From positions 1-22,802 of IMG/VR virus record IMGVR_UViG_3300044627_000308: a stretch of DNA of 22,802 nucleotides; one strand, written 5' to 3'. Every line of letters begins with the position of its first letter. The first letter of the stretch is position 1. The notes beneath the pieces were generated by a model. That model was not told the DNA's origin, made no database searches, and saw only the letters and a list, made by a program, of their open reading frames with translations. Positions 1 through 7,065 of this stretch are shown here, piece by piece. This stretch comes from a virus. The position numbers and the translations under genes are program-made.

Positions 1-1682
1 TCTGCCATTTTAGGTATTGAGCTGCTAATAGTGGAAACAATACGGTTAACCCGCTCGGTTACTACTACGTCAATGTTTACCGAGCGCTTTAGCTTGGCGG
101 CTATCTCGTCCATTTTGGCCATAAGTTTTGGCGTTAATTTGGTGAGCTCTGCCTCAAGGCCGTTAACAATAAAGGTTGCTTGGTCTACGCCTGTCTTGTA
201 CCAATTGTTGGCGGCTTGTAGTCCTACCTTGTCGGCTGCCCGTTGTGCGGCCTCTACAAGCGCGTTGGTTTCGTCTATTGCGGTTTGCCCGCCCTTTACT
301 AGCTCTAGCGCTATTTCGGCGCCAGCGACGTTGCCAGCGTCCATGACGTAGCCCAATGCGTCTTGGCTTAAACCCATTTCCAACGCTTTGCCAAGGTTGG
401 TGGAATACTCGACAATGCCACGTACTTGCCCACGTAGGGCGTCTAAAAAGCCTTTAAAGCCGTAGTCGCCAGCCTCAAGCGCGGCGTTAAAGTCGAGGGC
501 GCCCTTAACGGCGTCGCTTACCTTGGTAGCAAAATCGTTAAATTCGCCTTGCGCCTCGGCAAGCTTGTCTTTAGCGGTATCTACTGCCTCGGTAAGTTTT
601 TCTTTAAGCGCTTCGGCAAAACTGTCCACCTCTTTTTTAGCGTCGCCCACGTTGTCTTTTGTCTCTTTAAATTTAGAATTAAATACACCAGCAGCGTCCG
701 CTACGCGCATTTGCTGTTGAGCCGACAAACCAAGCGCCTTGTTGTATGCGCCTGTTTCTTGCTCGGCGTCAAAATAGCCCGAGCCAATAGCCTGCAAGCC
801 GTTAACAAACAACGAAATAGGGTTAATAAGCTCGCCAATTAACTTGCCAAATTTGCCAACCTTTATGGTTGCGTTGGTTGCCGGGGTGGGCATATTGCTA
901 AACGCGTCGTTAATTTTTACTAAGCCGTTAGCAAAATCGGTTGCCGCTGGCAGTAGTTGTTGGCCTAATTGTATTTGAAAGTTTTTAAACAGGGCGCTAA
1001 GGGTGCGCTGCTTGTTTGCGAGGTTGTCGGCTGTCCTAGCAAAGTCGCCTTGTGCGTCGCCTGTCTGTTTGTAGATAGCGGATTGTGCCGCCAAAATCTT
1101 TTGTTGAGCTGTAAGCGCACCGCTGCCCTTGTATATGCCTAATTCCATTGCCTCGGCTTTTAGGGTGGCGTCGTTGAGCAATACACCAAAACGGCGTAGC
1201 GGCTCTGCCTCGCCACGTAGGGCCGCGCCAATGGCCTGTACGGCCTCCTCGGGCGTTGTGTTGTTAAACGAGGCTAAGTCAGTAGCAAGCGTTACAAAGT
1301 CTGTTGTAAACGTGCTTAAATCCTCGCCAGCTAGCCCGGCAGCTTTACCGAACGTGCCGAAAGCACCGGCAGCGTCGAGCACAGCCTGTTTAGACTGGCC
1401 AAGCTCTCGAGCGGCAGTATTGGCAAAGTCTTTAACGCTCTTGGACGCCCGCCCAAAAATTACGTTGACCTTGCTAGTTGCTTCTTCAAAATCCGAGGCC
1501 GCTTTAATAGCCGGGGCAATAACTTGCGTTATGGTGCCAATAGCGGCGGCAGCTGGCAGCAATGCGCGCTGCAAAATAAAGCCCGCTTTTTGGGTTGTTG
1601 TCGTAAGGCTTTTAAATTCGCGTTGAGCGTCGGCAACACCCTTGCCACTAAAGCTTGTTAAAATCGGTATGTTAATTGCCAC
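1..1682 (-). CDS. Tape measure protein, copy A (C-terminus cut by window edge)
   Basis: Tape measure protein sets tail length and threads the tail lumen during assembly and DNA ejection. The frame is open from a GTG start at 1682 to the window edge, giving 560 residues; copy B (14986-16881) shows that about 72 C-terminal residues are missing. The GTG start follows a GGTGG Shine-Dalgarno and overlaps the end of the gp10-like gene by 11 nt, the same as in copy B. The N-terminal third resembles the TP901-type phage tail tape measure domain, followed by helical, Lys/Glu-rich coiled-coil-like sequence. It differs most from copy B around positions 660-900, where it also carries one extra codon. The rest is close to copy B, largely with synonymous changes. 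Confidence 0.88.
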   Translation of the reverse strand, partial: MAINIPILTSFSGKGVADAQREFKSLTTTTQKAGFILQRALLPAAAAIGTITQVIAPAIKAASDFEEATSKVNVIFGRASKSVKDFANTAARELGQSKQAVLDAAGAFGTFGKAAGLAGEDLSTFTTDFVTLATDLASFNNTTPEEAVQAIGAALRGEAEPLRRFGVLLNDATLKAEAMELGIYKGSGALTAQQKILAAQSAIYKQTGDAQGDFARTADNLANKQRTLSALFKNFQIQLGQQLLPAATDFANGLVKINDAFSNMPTPATNATIKVGKFGKLIGELINPISLFVNGLQAIGSGYFDAEQETGAYNKALGLSAQQQMRVADAAGVFNSKFKETKDNVGDAKKEVDSFAEALKEKLTEAVDTAKDKLAEAQGEFNDFATKVSDAVKGALDFNAALEAGDYGFKGFLDALRGQVRGIVEYSTNLGKALEMGLSQDALGYVMDAGNVAGAEIALELVKGGQTAIDETNALVEAAQRAADKVGLQAANNWYKTGVDQATFIVNGLEAELTKLTPKLMAKMDEIAAKLKRSVNIDVVVTERVNRIVSTISSSIPKMA

Positions 1683-2268
1683 GGGATACCACCAAATTAC
1701 GGTTTGTCTGTGTCATAACTTTACCCACAATGCTTAGTAGCTCGGCGGTTACTGCCGGGCGATTGCTTTCCACGGCCTTGTCAATAACACGTGGGGCGTC
1801 GCCTACCTCTTTATTTAGGTTGGCAATAAACGCCGTGTTACGTACTCCGCTAATGCCAGCGCCCGCGTGGTCATAGATAGCACCCGCAAAACTCTTTTGT
1901 TGTACCACCATTAAACGGTATGGCTTGGCACCGTACACAACTTGCCGGGTGTAACCGCCTTGGTCAAAATCTACGTAGCGCTCTTTAGTAGCTCGTACAC
2001 CTACGCGCACGTTAAAGCCGCCTTGTACCTCGGATACGTTCCAAGCGGCCTCTCGGCCACGAATTAGCGAGCCTCGACGCATACCGGATAGCGGGGCACC
2101 GTTGCTACGCGATTGTGTAGAAACCATGCTTCGCGCCTCTTGCACAATTTGGTTTCCAACGGTTTTAATGTCTTTAGTTACTTGCCGCCTAATTTTGCGG
2201 TCTATGTCGTTTAACTCTTTTAACGCGTTTTGCACCCCGTAAACGTCAATTTGTCCGGTTATGCCCAT
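1672..2268 (-). CDS. HK97 gp10-like tail-completion/minor tail protein, copy A
   Basis: A 198-residue protein whose N-terminus (a G-x-D motif, then a charged helix with LKELNDIDRKIRRQV and IVQEARSMV) resembles the HK97 gp10-like family of head-tail joining or tail-completion proteins. A central basic stretch is followed by a conserved block (GGYTRQVVYGAKPY, then AGAIYDHAG). It starts 8 nt beyond the stop of the frameshifted chaperone extension, preceded by AGG, and its 3' end overlaps the tape measure GTG. Its place after the tail chaperone is unusual, because gp10-like genes normally precede the major tail gene. An alternative is a minor tail protein with a similar fold. It is among the more divergent proteins between copies, with changes clustered at residues 49-100 and 140-175. 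Confidence 0.55.
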   Translation of the reverse strand: MGITGQIDVYGVQNALKELNDIDRKIRRQVTKDIKTVGNQIVQEARSMVSTQSRSNGAPLSGMRRGSLIRGREAAWNVSEVQGGFNVRVGVRATKERYVDFDQGGYTRQVVYGAKPYRLMVVQQKSFAGAIYDHAGAGISGVRNTAFIANLNKEVGDAPRVIDKAVESNRPAVTAELLSIVGKVMTQTNRNLVVSRGN

Positions 2269-2275
2269 AGCGTCG

Positions 2276-2416
2276 CTACCTTTTTTTGTGTGCCTCTGTC
2301 AACACTTTAGCCACCGTCTGCAAGTCTTGTAGCTCAAACGGGATATTAGGCGGCCACCAACCGACAGCTACTAGCACCTCGGCTAGCTGGCGTCTGTAGG
2401 TGCCGCTTCTGTAAAA
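2276..2416 (-). CDS. Tail assembly chaperone -1 frame extension (gpGT-like), copy A
   Basis: After Phe85 of the upstream chaperone, the -1 frame is open for 45 more codons to a TAG at 2278-2276. The frame reads YRSGTYRRQLAEVLVAVGWW and then a helical LQDLQTVAKVLTEAHKKR end, typical of the second half of siphophage tail chaperones. A ribosome slipping back one base would make a fusion of about 130 residues that binds the tape measure protein. The frame opens only downstream of a TGA within the GTTGAGG context of the first ORF, so it has no convincing start of its own. The only difference from copy B here (A to C in the codon after the slip) is synonymous in both frames. Confidence 0.72.
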   Translation of the reverse strand, partial: FYRSGTYRRQLAEVLVAVGWWPPNIPFELQDLQTVAKVLTEAHKKR

Positions 2417-2667
2417 CTTGGTTGCTCTTGCTCGACAACCTCAATGTTGACAAGCTGCTTAATGAAGTTGTCAAACTCTGCCGGTACAACAATTTTGTTT
2501 AACTTGGACGCCTCAAACGCCAAAAAGGCTAAATCCTCTATGCCAATACCGTTGGCCATGTCGGACGCCTTGCGTTTAAATTTGCGCTCCCATGCCACAA
2601 CAACGTAAAGGTTGGTTGTAACCGTGTACGTGTTGTCGGGTAACTCAACTTTTAGGGTTAGCTGCAT
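2383..2667 (-). CDS. Tail assembly chaperone (gpG-like), copy A
   Basis: A 94-residue protein in the lambda gpG position, between the major tail protein and tape measure genes. The N-terminus is a short beta segment (MQLTLKVELPDNTYTVTTNL), followed by a charged WERKFKRKASDM region and helices ending in an acidic tail. The start at 2667 has an AGAGG Shine-Dalgarno six bases upstream. Chaperones of this class coat tape measure protein before tail tube polymerisation. The in-frame stop at 2383 would be bypassed by -1 slippage near 2413-2419 to make the longer product. The protein is identical in copy B despite several silent substitutions, which indicates strong purifying selection. Confidence 0.8.
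   Translation of the reverse strand: MQLTLKVELPDNTYTVTTNLYVVVAWERKFKRKASDMANGIGIEDLAFLAFEASKLNKIVVPAEFDNFIKQLVNIEVVEQEQPSFTEAAPTDAS
2413..2419 (-). promoter_or_regulatory. Candidate -1 ribosomal slippage site, copy A
   Basis: The minus strand reads A AGT TTT in the zero frame. After a -1 shift the A-site Phe tRNA re-pairs perfectly with TTT, while the P-site pairing is imperfect, so this is not a canonical X XXY YYZ heptamer. It lies inside the window where both frames are open and is unchanged in copy B (17618-17624). The exact slip point is inferred. Confidence 0.45.
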
Positions 2668-2675
2668 AACTAGCC

Positions 2676-2689
2676 TCTTTCGTGTCGGG
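2676..2689 (-). repeat. CCCGACACGAAAGA element upstream of the tail chaperone, copy A
   Basis: A 14-mer on the minus strand that also occurs at 11298-11311 upstream of the 74-residue gene, and at 17881-17894 in copy B. Its core CCCGACAYG recurs immediately before the starts at 8884, 10522 and 11289. Its closing GAAAGA merges with the Shine-Dalgarno of the chaperone gene. It may be a translation-leader motif or an operator. Confidence 0.5.
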
Positions 2690-2706
2690 CCGTGTTGAGG
2701 CCGTTA

Positions 2707-3129
2707 TTAGGAAACGTCTACCGAGTATGAGCCGCCAGTAAACGTAATGTCAATGGTTGACAATTCGCCCATGGTTGCGTTAATGACTGGCAAGCTTTCT
2801 AGGTAAGTGCCTGTCAGAATAAAGCCCGGGTTGGTTGCCGAATAAGTGTTTGGCGTTGTCGGTGCTTGTGGCGAAACCAACACGTTGCATTGGGTACCAA
2901 CAAGGCTGGCCAATGTTGCGTATGTTTCGGTTGCTGCATAGCTCATGTAAAGCGTTAGCGTTAGCTCGTTGTTTTCGAGGCCGCCAACGTTGAAACGGGC
3001 GGTGTCACCAAATGCGGTGCTTTCCAATGCTTCTACCGTGCGGGTGAGCGTTGCGGCGGTGCACTGGTCACGCAAGTTAACCGTTGCGATAGTTACGTCC
3101 GGGTTGCTTAGGTAAGTTGTTGTGGCCAT
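2707..3129 (-). CDS. Major tail (tube) protein, copy A
   Basis: A 140-residue beta-rich protein in the tail tube position, after the terminator and before the chaperones. Features typical of small actinophage tube proteins include an N-terminal NPDVTIATVNLRDQCTAA strand pair, a TAFGDTARFNVGGLENN block, and a C-terminal FILTGTYLESLPV to ITFTGGSY hairpin region. It polymerises into the non-contractile tail tube. The ATG is preceded by a strong GAGGAG, which forms the last codons of the 59-residue upstream gene, so translation is probably high. The amino acid sequence is identical to copy B although several codons differ. Confidence 0.85.
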   Translation of the reverse strand: MATTTYLSNPDVTIATVNLRDQCTAATLTRTVEALESTAFGDTARFNVGGLENNELTLTLYMSYAATETYATLASLVGTQCNVLVSPQAPTTPNTYSATNPGFILTGTYLESLPVINATMGELSTIDITFTGGSYSVDVS

Positions 3130-3133
3130 GGGG

Positions 3134-3313
3134 TTACTCCTCGTTTGTGTCTATGTCTTTTTTAGCATTTTTTGCGGGCTTAGGTGCGGATACTTTAATA
3201 AAGCCGCCAGCAAGTAGCGCCTCAACGTTGGCACCGCGCTTTACAGCTAGGTCTAGGTCAAATTCGTCGCCGGGTGTACCCACTCGAGGGCTAACAACGG
3301 TGTATTTGCTCAT
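3134..3313 (-). CDS. Small conserved structural-module protein (59 aa), copy A
   Basis: A 59-residue ORF fills the gap between tail terminator and major tail protein. Its ATG overlaps the terminator stop in an ATGA arrangement (3313-3310), and its terminal GAGGAG codons provide the Shine-Dalgarno for the tube gene. It begins MSKYTVVSPRVGTPGDEFDL, continues with a VEALLAGGFIKV segment, and ends in a Lys-rich then acidic tail. Copy B (18339-18518) keeps the frame with conservative changes (S2T, ED to AD, V to I, L to V), which supports real coding. I recognise no family with certainty; by position it could be a head-tail joining or decoration accessory. Confidence 0.75.
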   Translation of the reverse strand: MSKYTVVSPRVGTPGDEFDLDLAVKRGANVEALLAGGFIKVSAPKPAKNAKKDIDTNEE

Positions 3314-3678
3314 GCTGTGGTACTCGCTTTCAAGTCAATGGTTAAATCATAGGCGGCGTACTCGGCCCCACCGTACACCGCTACCGTTGGGCGGCCGCCA
3401 GTAACCGCTACGTTTTTGGCAAGTAGTAAAGCTGCCATGTTCATTAGCGAGCGTTGCGCGTCTAGGTTGCCCGGGCCAAGGGTAATAAGCCGTACTGGAA
3501 ACGTAATTTCAACAATGTTGTAATTAAACGCCACAAAGCTTGGGGCGTCTATAAACGCGCACGGCGGGTTAATGTTGCGCGGGTCATTAGTAACGGTTAG
3601 CCCCGTAATCGTGTTTAGCGTCGTTGTAAGGTTGTCTAGCGCGACGTTAAAAAGGTCGGTGTATGCGGGTACGGGCAT
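3310..3678 (-). CDS. Tail terminator-like protein, copy A
   Basis: A 122-residue protein placed between adaptor and tube genes, where siphophages encode the tail terminator that caps the tube and docks it to the head. An N-terminal helix (LFNVALDNLTTTLNTITG) is followed by VTNDPRNINPPCAFIDAP, a Pro-rich motif common in actinophage terminators. Then come a beta-rich core (VEITFPVRLITLGPG) and a second helix (AQRSLMNMAALLL). It overlaps the adaptor by one base and the 59-residue gene by four. Copy B differs only by V to I near the C-terminus. Assignment rests on position, size and motif, since terminators diverge greatly in sequence. Confidence 0.65.
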   Translation of the reverse strand: MPVPAYTDLFNVALDNLTTTLNTITGLTVTNDPRNINPPCAFIDAPSFVAFNYNIVEITFPVRLITLGPGNLDAQRSLMNMAALLLAKNVAVTGGRPTVAVYGGAEYAAYDLTIDLKASTTA

Positions 3679-4313
3679 TAGGCCACCGCGGGGCGGTCAA
3701 TACCCAACAACTGTTTAACCATTGGGCTAAAGCCTGTTGAACCGCCAGTAGTCATACCATCAAACGACGCGTAATCCATGCCAGCGCTACCACGTTGCCT
3801 ATACAAAAAGCCTGCATAAGCCACCGTGCCAAGGGTTACCGCGGCGCTCGGTGAGGTCGTCAAACTGTCAACGTACCCGGCTTGCTGGCGACGCTTGTAA
3901 CAAACAGCGTTTGCACTTGTGCGGCATTGCGTTAAAAACGTAGCGTCGGCAGCTGTAGCGGTGCCTATGCCTAACCAATCCTCAACTTGACTGTCGAGCG
4001 TTACCCACGTACACGTGGGCGTAGTGGTCAGGGTGCCGGTAGCCGCGACAATTTCGACGTTGGCAGCTGTACGCGCATACAACACTTGGTTTTGTATTGG
4101 CTGCTGGTAATCAAAGGTAAAAAAGCCTTGTTCGTCTACGCCCGTAAAATAGTATTGCGGCAAATCCGCTGTTAGATACGTGCCGTTAAACGTCGCGTCA
4201 ACGCCAGTAATAACTACAGACTGCCCAACCTCGAGCGGGTCGGCGTTTGTTTGTAATACTAAAACCGCGTAATTGTCGGTTAAGTACTTTTGTGTGACCG
4301 AGTAAGCGGCCAT
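3678..4313 (-). CDS. Head-tail adaptor with N-terminal beta-rich extension, copy A
   Basis: A 211-residue protein immediately downstream of the capsid gene, where the head-tail connector/adaptor normally lies. Residues from about 96 to the end look connector-like: a SQVEDWLGIG helix, cysteine-containing helices (CRTSANAVCYKRRQQAG), a YAGFLYRQRG segment and a loop ending in the LLGIDRPAVA tail. Residues 1-95 form a separate beta-rich module (EVGQSVVITGVDATFNGTYL, then YYFTGVDEQGFF) of the kind seen as add-on domains in phage structural proteins. All amino acid differences from copy B lie in this N-terminal module. An AAAGG Shine-Dalgarno lies ten bases upstream of the ATG. Confidence 0.62.
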   Translation of the reverse strand: MAAYSVTQKYLTDNYAVLVLQTNADPLEVGQSVVITGVDATFNGTYLTADLPQYYFTGVDEQGFFTFDYQQPIQNQVLYARTAANVEIVAATGTLTTTPTCTWVTLDSQVEDWLGIGTATAADATFLTQCRTSANAVCYKRRQQAGYVDSLTTSPSAAVTLGTVAYAGFLYRQRGSAGMDYASFDGMTTGGSTGFSPMVKQLLGIDRPAVA

Positions 4314-4334
4314 AGTTGGCCTACCTTTCGGTTG

Positions 4335-5903
4335 TTAAACGAGCTTGACAAACTTGGTGGCGTCGGCCATGTAGCCAGCGGCATAGCCTCTAAACGCAAT
4401 AGTGCGGCCCAAGGTTGCTGGTACGTCTACCGAGATAGCGCCCTTTTGCTGTTCGTAGAATTCAAAACCAGCGGCAGGGCCGGCAGCGTGGCCCATGAAC
4501 GAGCCGTCACAATTTTTGTCTACGACAAGGTTTAAGCCAAGCGGGTTGCCGTTCCACGAAGTAGCCGACGACGTACCGCTTGCGTTTTGGCCCATAAGGC
4601 CCGGTGCGCCAACGAATGGAAACACGGGGCGGTTTTGGTCGTCAACCTGAGCGCCGAGGTATCCCCACACAGTAGGCGAAACAAACAAGTGCGACGGCAA
4701 GTAGTTGCTGCTGTTGCTAATTTGTACAGCTGCACCGTAAATGCCCTCGATTGTGTCTTTGGCCACTTGTGGGTCCCATGATTGAGTTTGCACAATTGCA
4801 TTGCGGCAAGTGTCAATTGCGTAGTTGTCTGTTGCCTGACCGTAAGCAATTGCAAGTTGGTTAAGGATAATGTCAATGCTTGCAGGGTCACTCCAATCCA
4901 AGTCTTGTTCGGACACGGTGACGTATGTTCCAAAACTTAGTTTGGAAACGTCAGAGTTGGAAACCTCAACGGTTGACGGGTCGAGCGTGTTTAGCTGGCC
5001 TGTTGGTTGCTGTGTTACTACTGGCCGCACCACAATTTTTGGGCGGCGGAAAGTTGCGCCTTGTGTTGGCATTGCGCGAGTACCAATTGCGCTAACGAAA
5101 GGGCGAATTGGGTTTAGCCCGTCATACACGCTGCCGGTGATAATTTCGGGCAAAATGCCGGGTGTGTCCGAAGTAGTAATGTTTGGTGCGGCAGCGTTAA
5201 CGCTTACTTGCTTAATGTTGGCGTTAAGTTGTGCGAAGTCGGCGCCGCCACGTACGTAGCTAGCGATATATTCCGAAGTGCTCGGCAATTTAAAAGCTTG
5301 GCGCGGCTGTGCATAAATTGTTTGCACGGTTGCTGCTTCAATTACGGCTGGTGCTTCTACGGTCTTTTCCATGTCGTTTAACTCCTCGTTTTCGTCTTGT
5401 GTATTATTTAACTCTATTTCGTCGGGCTCTTGGTGGATACTTGCCGCGACGCGCTGCACCTTGGCGGCCTCAAATGCGCCATAGGGCAAAAGGCTTAATT
5501 CTTGCCAATCGGCCTTAGTTACAACCATGGTGCCGGCCTCGTCAAAACTAAATTCGACGGGCAAAATGCCTACGCTTACGCTGTCCAAAACGCCGTCTTT
5601 TGCAAGCTCTAGCGCCTCATTGCCTAGCGTTGTTTCGCTTATCTTGGCTTCAAACATGACGGTATTTCCGACAAGCTCTCGAGCGGTTACTAAGCCGATT
5701 GGGCTAGTGCTGTCGTGGTTTAAGTACATTTTGGGTTTTTTGCCTTCTAAAGGTAGTGCGCCCATTTCGAAACGTACTTTTTGCCCATCGGATACAACGG
5801 CCTCTACGCCATATTCGAGGGCGACGCCAGCCAAGGTTCTACGTGGCAGCGCGTCACCTTTAGCGGCGTCTAAATTTAATTCTTGTGGGATTAACCTAAG
5901 CAT
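4335..5903 (-). CDS. Prohead protease-major capsid protein fusion, copy A
   Basis: A 522-residue fusion. Residues 1-155 are an HK97-type (U35) prohead protease: YLNHD with His63, LDSVSVG with candidate nucleophile Ser110, and the ELSLLPYGAFEAAKV strand. Residues 156-220 are a charged, Asn/Glu-rich linker that may act as scaffold. From about 221 the chain is an HK97-fold major capsid protein (ASYVRGGADF, TPGILPEIITGSVYD, TVSEQDLDWSDPASIDI, and a C-terminal GRTIAFRGYAA segment). The start overlaps the portal gene by 8 nt after a GAGGT Shine-Dalgarno. A second strong start within the frame, Met178, could give free capsid protein of 345 residues. Variation from copy B clusters at 201-206, 232-248, 288-315 and 363-425. 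Confidence 0.88.
   Translation of the reverse strand: MLRLIPQELNLDAAKGDALPRRTLAGVALEYGVEAVVSDGQKVRFEMGALPLEGKKPKMYLNHDSTSPIGLVTARELVGNTVMFEAKISETTLGNEALELAKDGVLDSVSVGILPVEFSFDEAGTMVVTKADWQELSLLPYGAFEAAKVQRVAASIHQEPDEIELNNTQDENEELNDMEKTVEAPAVIEAATVQTIYAQPRQAFKLPSTSEYIASYVRGGADFAQLNANIKQVSVNAAAPNITTSDTPGILPEIITGSVYDGLNPIRPFVSAIGTRAMPTQGATFRRPKIVVRPVVTQQPTGQLNTLDPSTVEVSNSDVSKLSFGTYVTVSEQDLDWSDPASIDIILNQLAIAYGQATDNYAIDTCRNAIVQTQSWDPQVAKDTIEGIYGAAVQISNSSNYLPSHLFVSPTVWGYLGAQVDDQNRPVFPFVGAPGLMGQNASGTSSATSWNGNPLGLNLVVDKNCDGSFMGHAAGPAAGFEFYEQQKGAISVDVPATLGRTIAFRGYAAGYMADATKFVKLV
5370..5387 (-). promoter_or_regulatory. Internal Shine-Dalgarno and ATG in the protease-capsid fusion, copy A
   Basis: GAGGAG at 5387-5382 lies nine bases before an in-frame ATG (5372-5370, Met178). 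Copy B keeps GAGGAG, spacing and ATG although the codons between them changed (LND to LTE). This suggests selection for internal initiation, which would supply capsid protein in excess of protease. Confidence 0.6.
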
Positions 5904-6969
5904 TGTTTACCTCGTTTGCCATGTCCGGCATGTTTTCGGCGCTGTCTTGGTATTGGTTTTCTAAATAGCTTTCGATGTCAAACATAACACCCGTGCCACG
6001 TGGTAGCACGTTATCCGCGCTTAGTGTTTCTTGTATGCAATCTATGTATGGCTTAACCCCAAAGGTATAAAGGTCACGGCTGGCCTCACTTGATGAGACG
6101 TATGAATAATTACCGATAGATACCGAAACTAAATAAGCGGGGACGTTTGCAATGCGCGCAATTTCTTTTGCTTGGTATTCGGCGGCGTCAATAAGCAACA
6201 TTTTGTCGGGCGTTGCATTGTTAGGTATTACCTCTACAAATTCGTTTACGGCACACGTGGCCGACGCGTAACGCGCCGAGTCGTAGGCCGCTGCCAAGTC
6301 GCTTAACTCTTGCGGGCTCATAGGCTCGCCGCCAGTCTGCCTAAGCGTTACGGCTGGCTGTAGCGAGCTCGAGTTTCTGTTGCGGGCCTGCTCAAGCTTT
6401 AACGCGGTGTCCACTGACGTTGCGCCGGTATAAATCAAACCTTGAATTGGGCTCAAAAATTGTACGCAATCCTCGTAACGGATTGGTAAGCCTTGAAACA
6501 AAATTTGTTTAGACGGGCCGAACCATACGCCAGTACCTTGTGCTTGGTCTTGTGTTGTGACCATTGCAGCGGGTAGACGTGTAAACGACATTGGGTAGCC
6601 ATCGGCCGAGCGCTCAACACAATACCAAAAAGCTCTACCATAAAAAAATAAATCGTCAAATGTCCACGAAAGTATAAAGTTGTTTGTTACGCCTTTGTCA
6701 ATGCGTCGTAGCCATGAGCGCGGCGCCTCGGGCACTTTTTCCATTTCGTCGCCGTTCCACATTTCTTTATACATGACAAGCGGCAGACAGCCAACAAGGC
6801 TTGCCATTAAATCGCGGCTACGGCTAATAGTTGGCACTTGCATAAAGCGGCTACGGTTTACGCCGTCGGTGTACGCAAAAAAGTTGCCAATTTGTGAGGC
6901 GCCAGCGTTGCTACCGGCAGCGGCTTTAACAACGGTTGCTGGTTCAGGTTTGCGCGTAAAAATAGCCAT
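5896..6969 (-). CDS. Portal protein (HK97-like), copy A
   Basis: The portal is a dodecameric ring at the capsid vertex through which DNA enters and leaves. At 357 residues this is a short HK97-family portal. It has the typical N-terminal VPTISRSRDLMASLVGCLPL segment, a WTFDDLFFYGRAFWYCVERS wing region, an RYEDCVQFLSPIQGLIYTGA stretch, and a C-terminal stem/clip region (AEYQAKEIARIANVPAYLVS). It follows terminase after a 96-bp gap that holds a strong hairpin. I see no good Shine-Dalgarno before the ATG, but a four-codon mini-ORF (ATG GCA CAC TAA) ends just upstream, so initiation may depend on the leader. The protein is identical in copy B. Confidence 0.9.
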   Translation of the reverse strand: MAIFTRKPEPATVVKAAAGSNAGASQIGNFFAYTDGVNRSRFMQVPTISRSRDLMASLVGCLPLVMYKEMWNGDEMEKVPEAPRSWLRRIDKGVTNNFILSWTFDDLFFYGRAFWYCVERSADGYPMSFTRLPAAMVTTQDQAQGTGVWFGPSKQILFQGLPIRYEDCVQFLSPIQGLIYTGATSVDTALKLEQARNRNSSSLQPAVTLRQTGGEPMSPQELSDLAAAYDSARYASATCAVNEFVEVIPNNATPDKMLLIDAAEYQAKEIARIANVPAYLVSVSIGNYSYVSSSEASRDLYTFGVKPYIDCIQETLSADNVLPRGTGVMFDIESYLENQYQDSAENMPDMANEVNNA

Positions 6970-7003
6970 GCGTTTAGTGTGCCATATTTAGGCGGCTAAT
7001 GGT

Positions 7004-7056
7004 GGCACTCGCTGGCGGCGAGCAATCCCCGACGGAAAGCAAGGCCAGCGAGCGCC
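7004..7056 (-). other. 12-bp inverted repeat in the terminase-portal gap, copy A
   Basis: On the minus strand GGCGCTCGCTGG (7056-7045) pairs with CCAGCGAGTGCC (7015-7004). The single non-Watson-Crick pair is a G-U wobble in minus-strand RNA but would be an A-C mismatch in plus-strand RNA, so an RNA hairpin in the direction of transcription is favoured. The 29-nt loop holds a smaller UUCC/GGGA hairpin. No U tract follows, so it is not an intrinsic terminator. Roles could include mRNA processing, control of portal translation or a packaging signal. Confidence 0.6.
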
Positions 7057-7065
7057 AAACAAACT

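Noticed and set aside
2276-2370. Independent gene for the chaperone C-terminal half using an internal GTG
   Set aside because: The GTG lies inside the conserved RRQLAEVLV helix and has no Shine-Dalgarno, and the -1 frame is open and coding-like upstream of it, which favours frameshifting.
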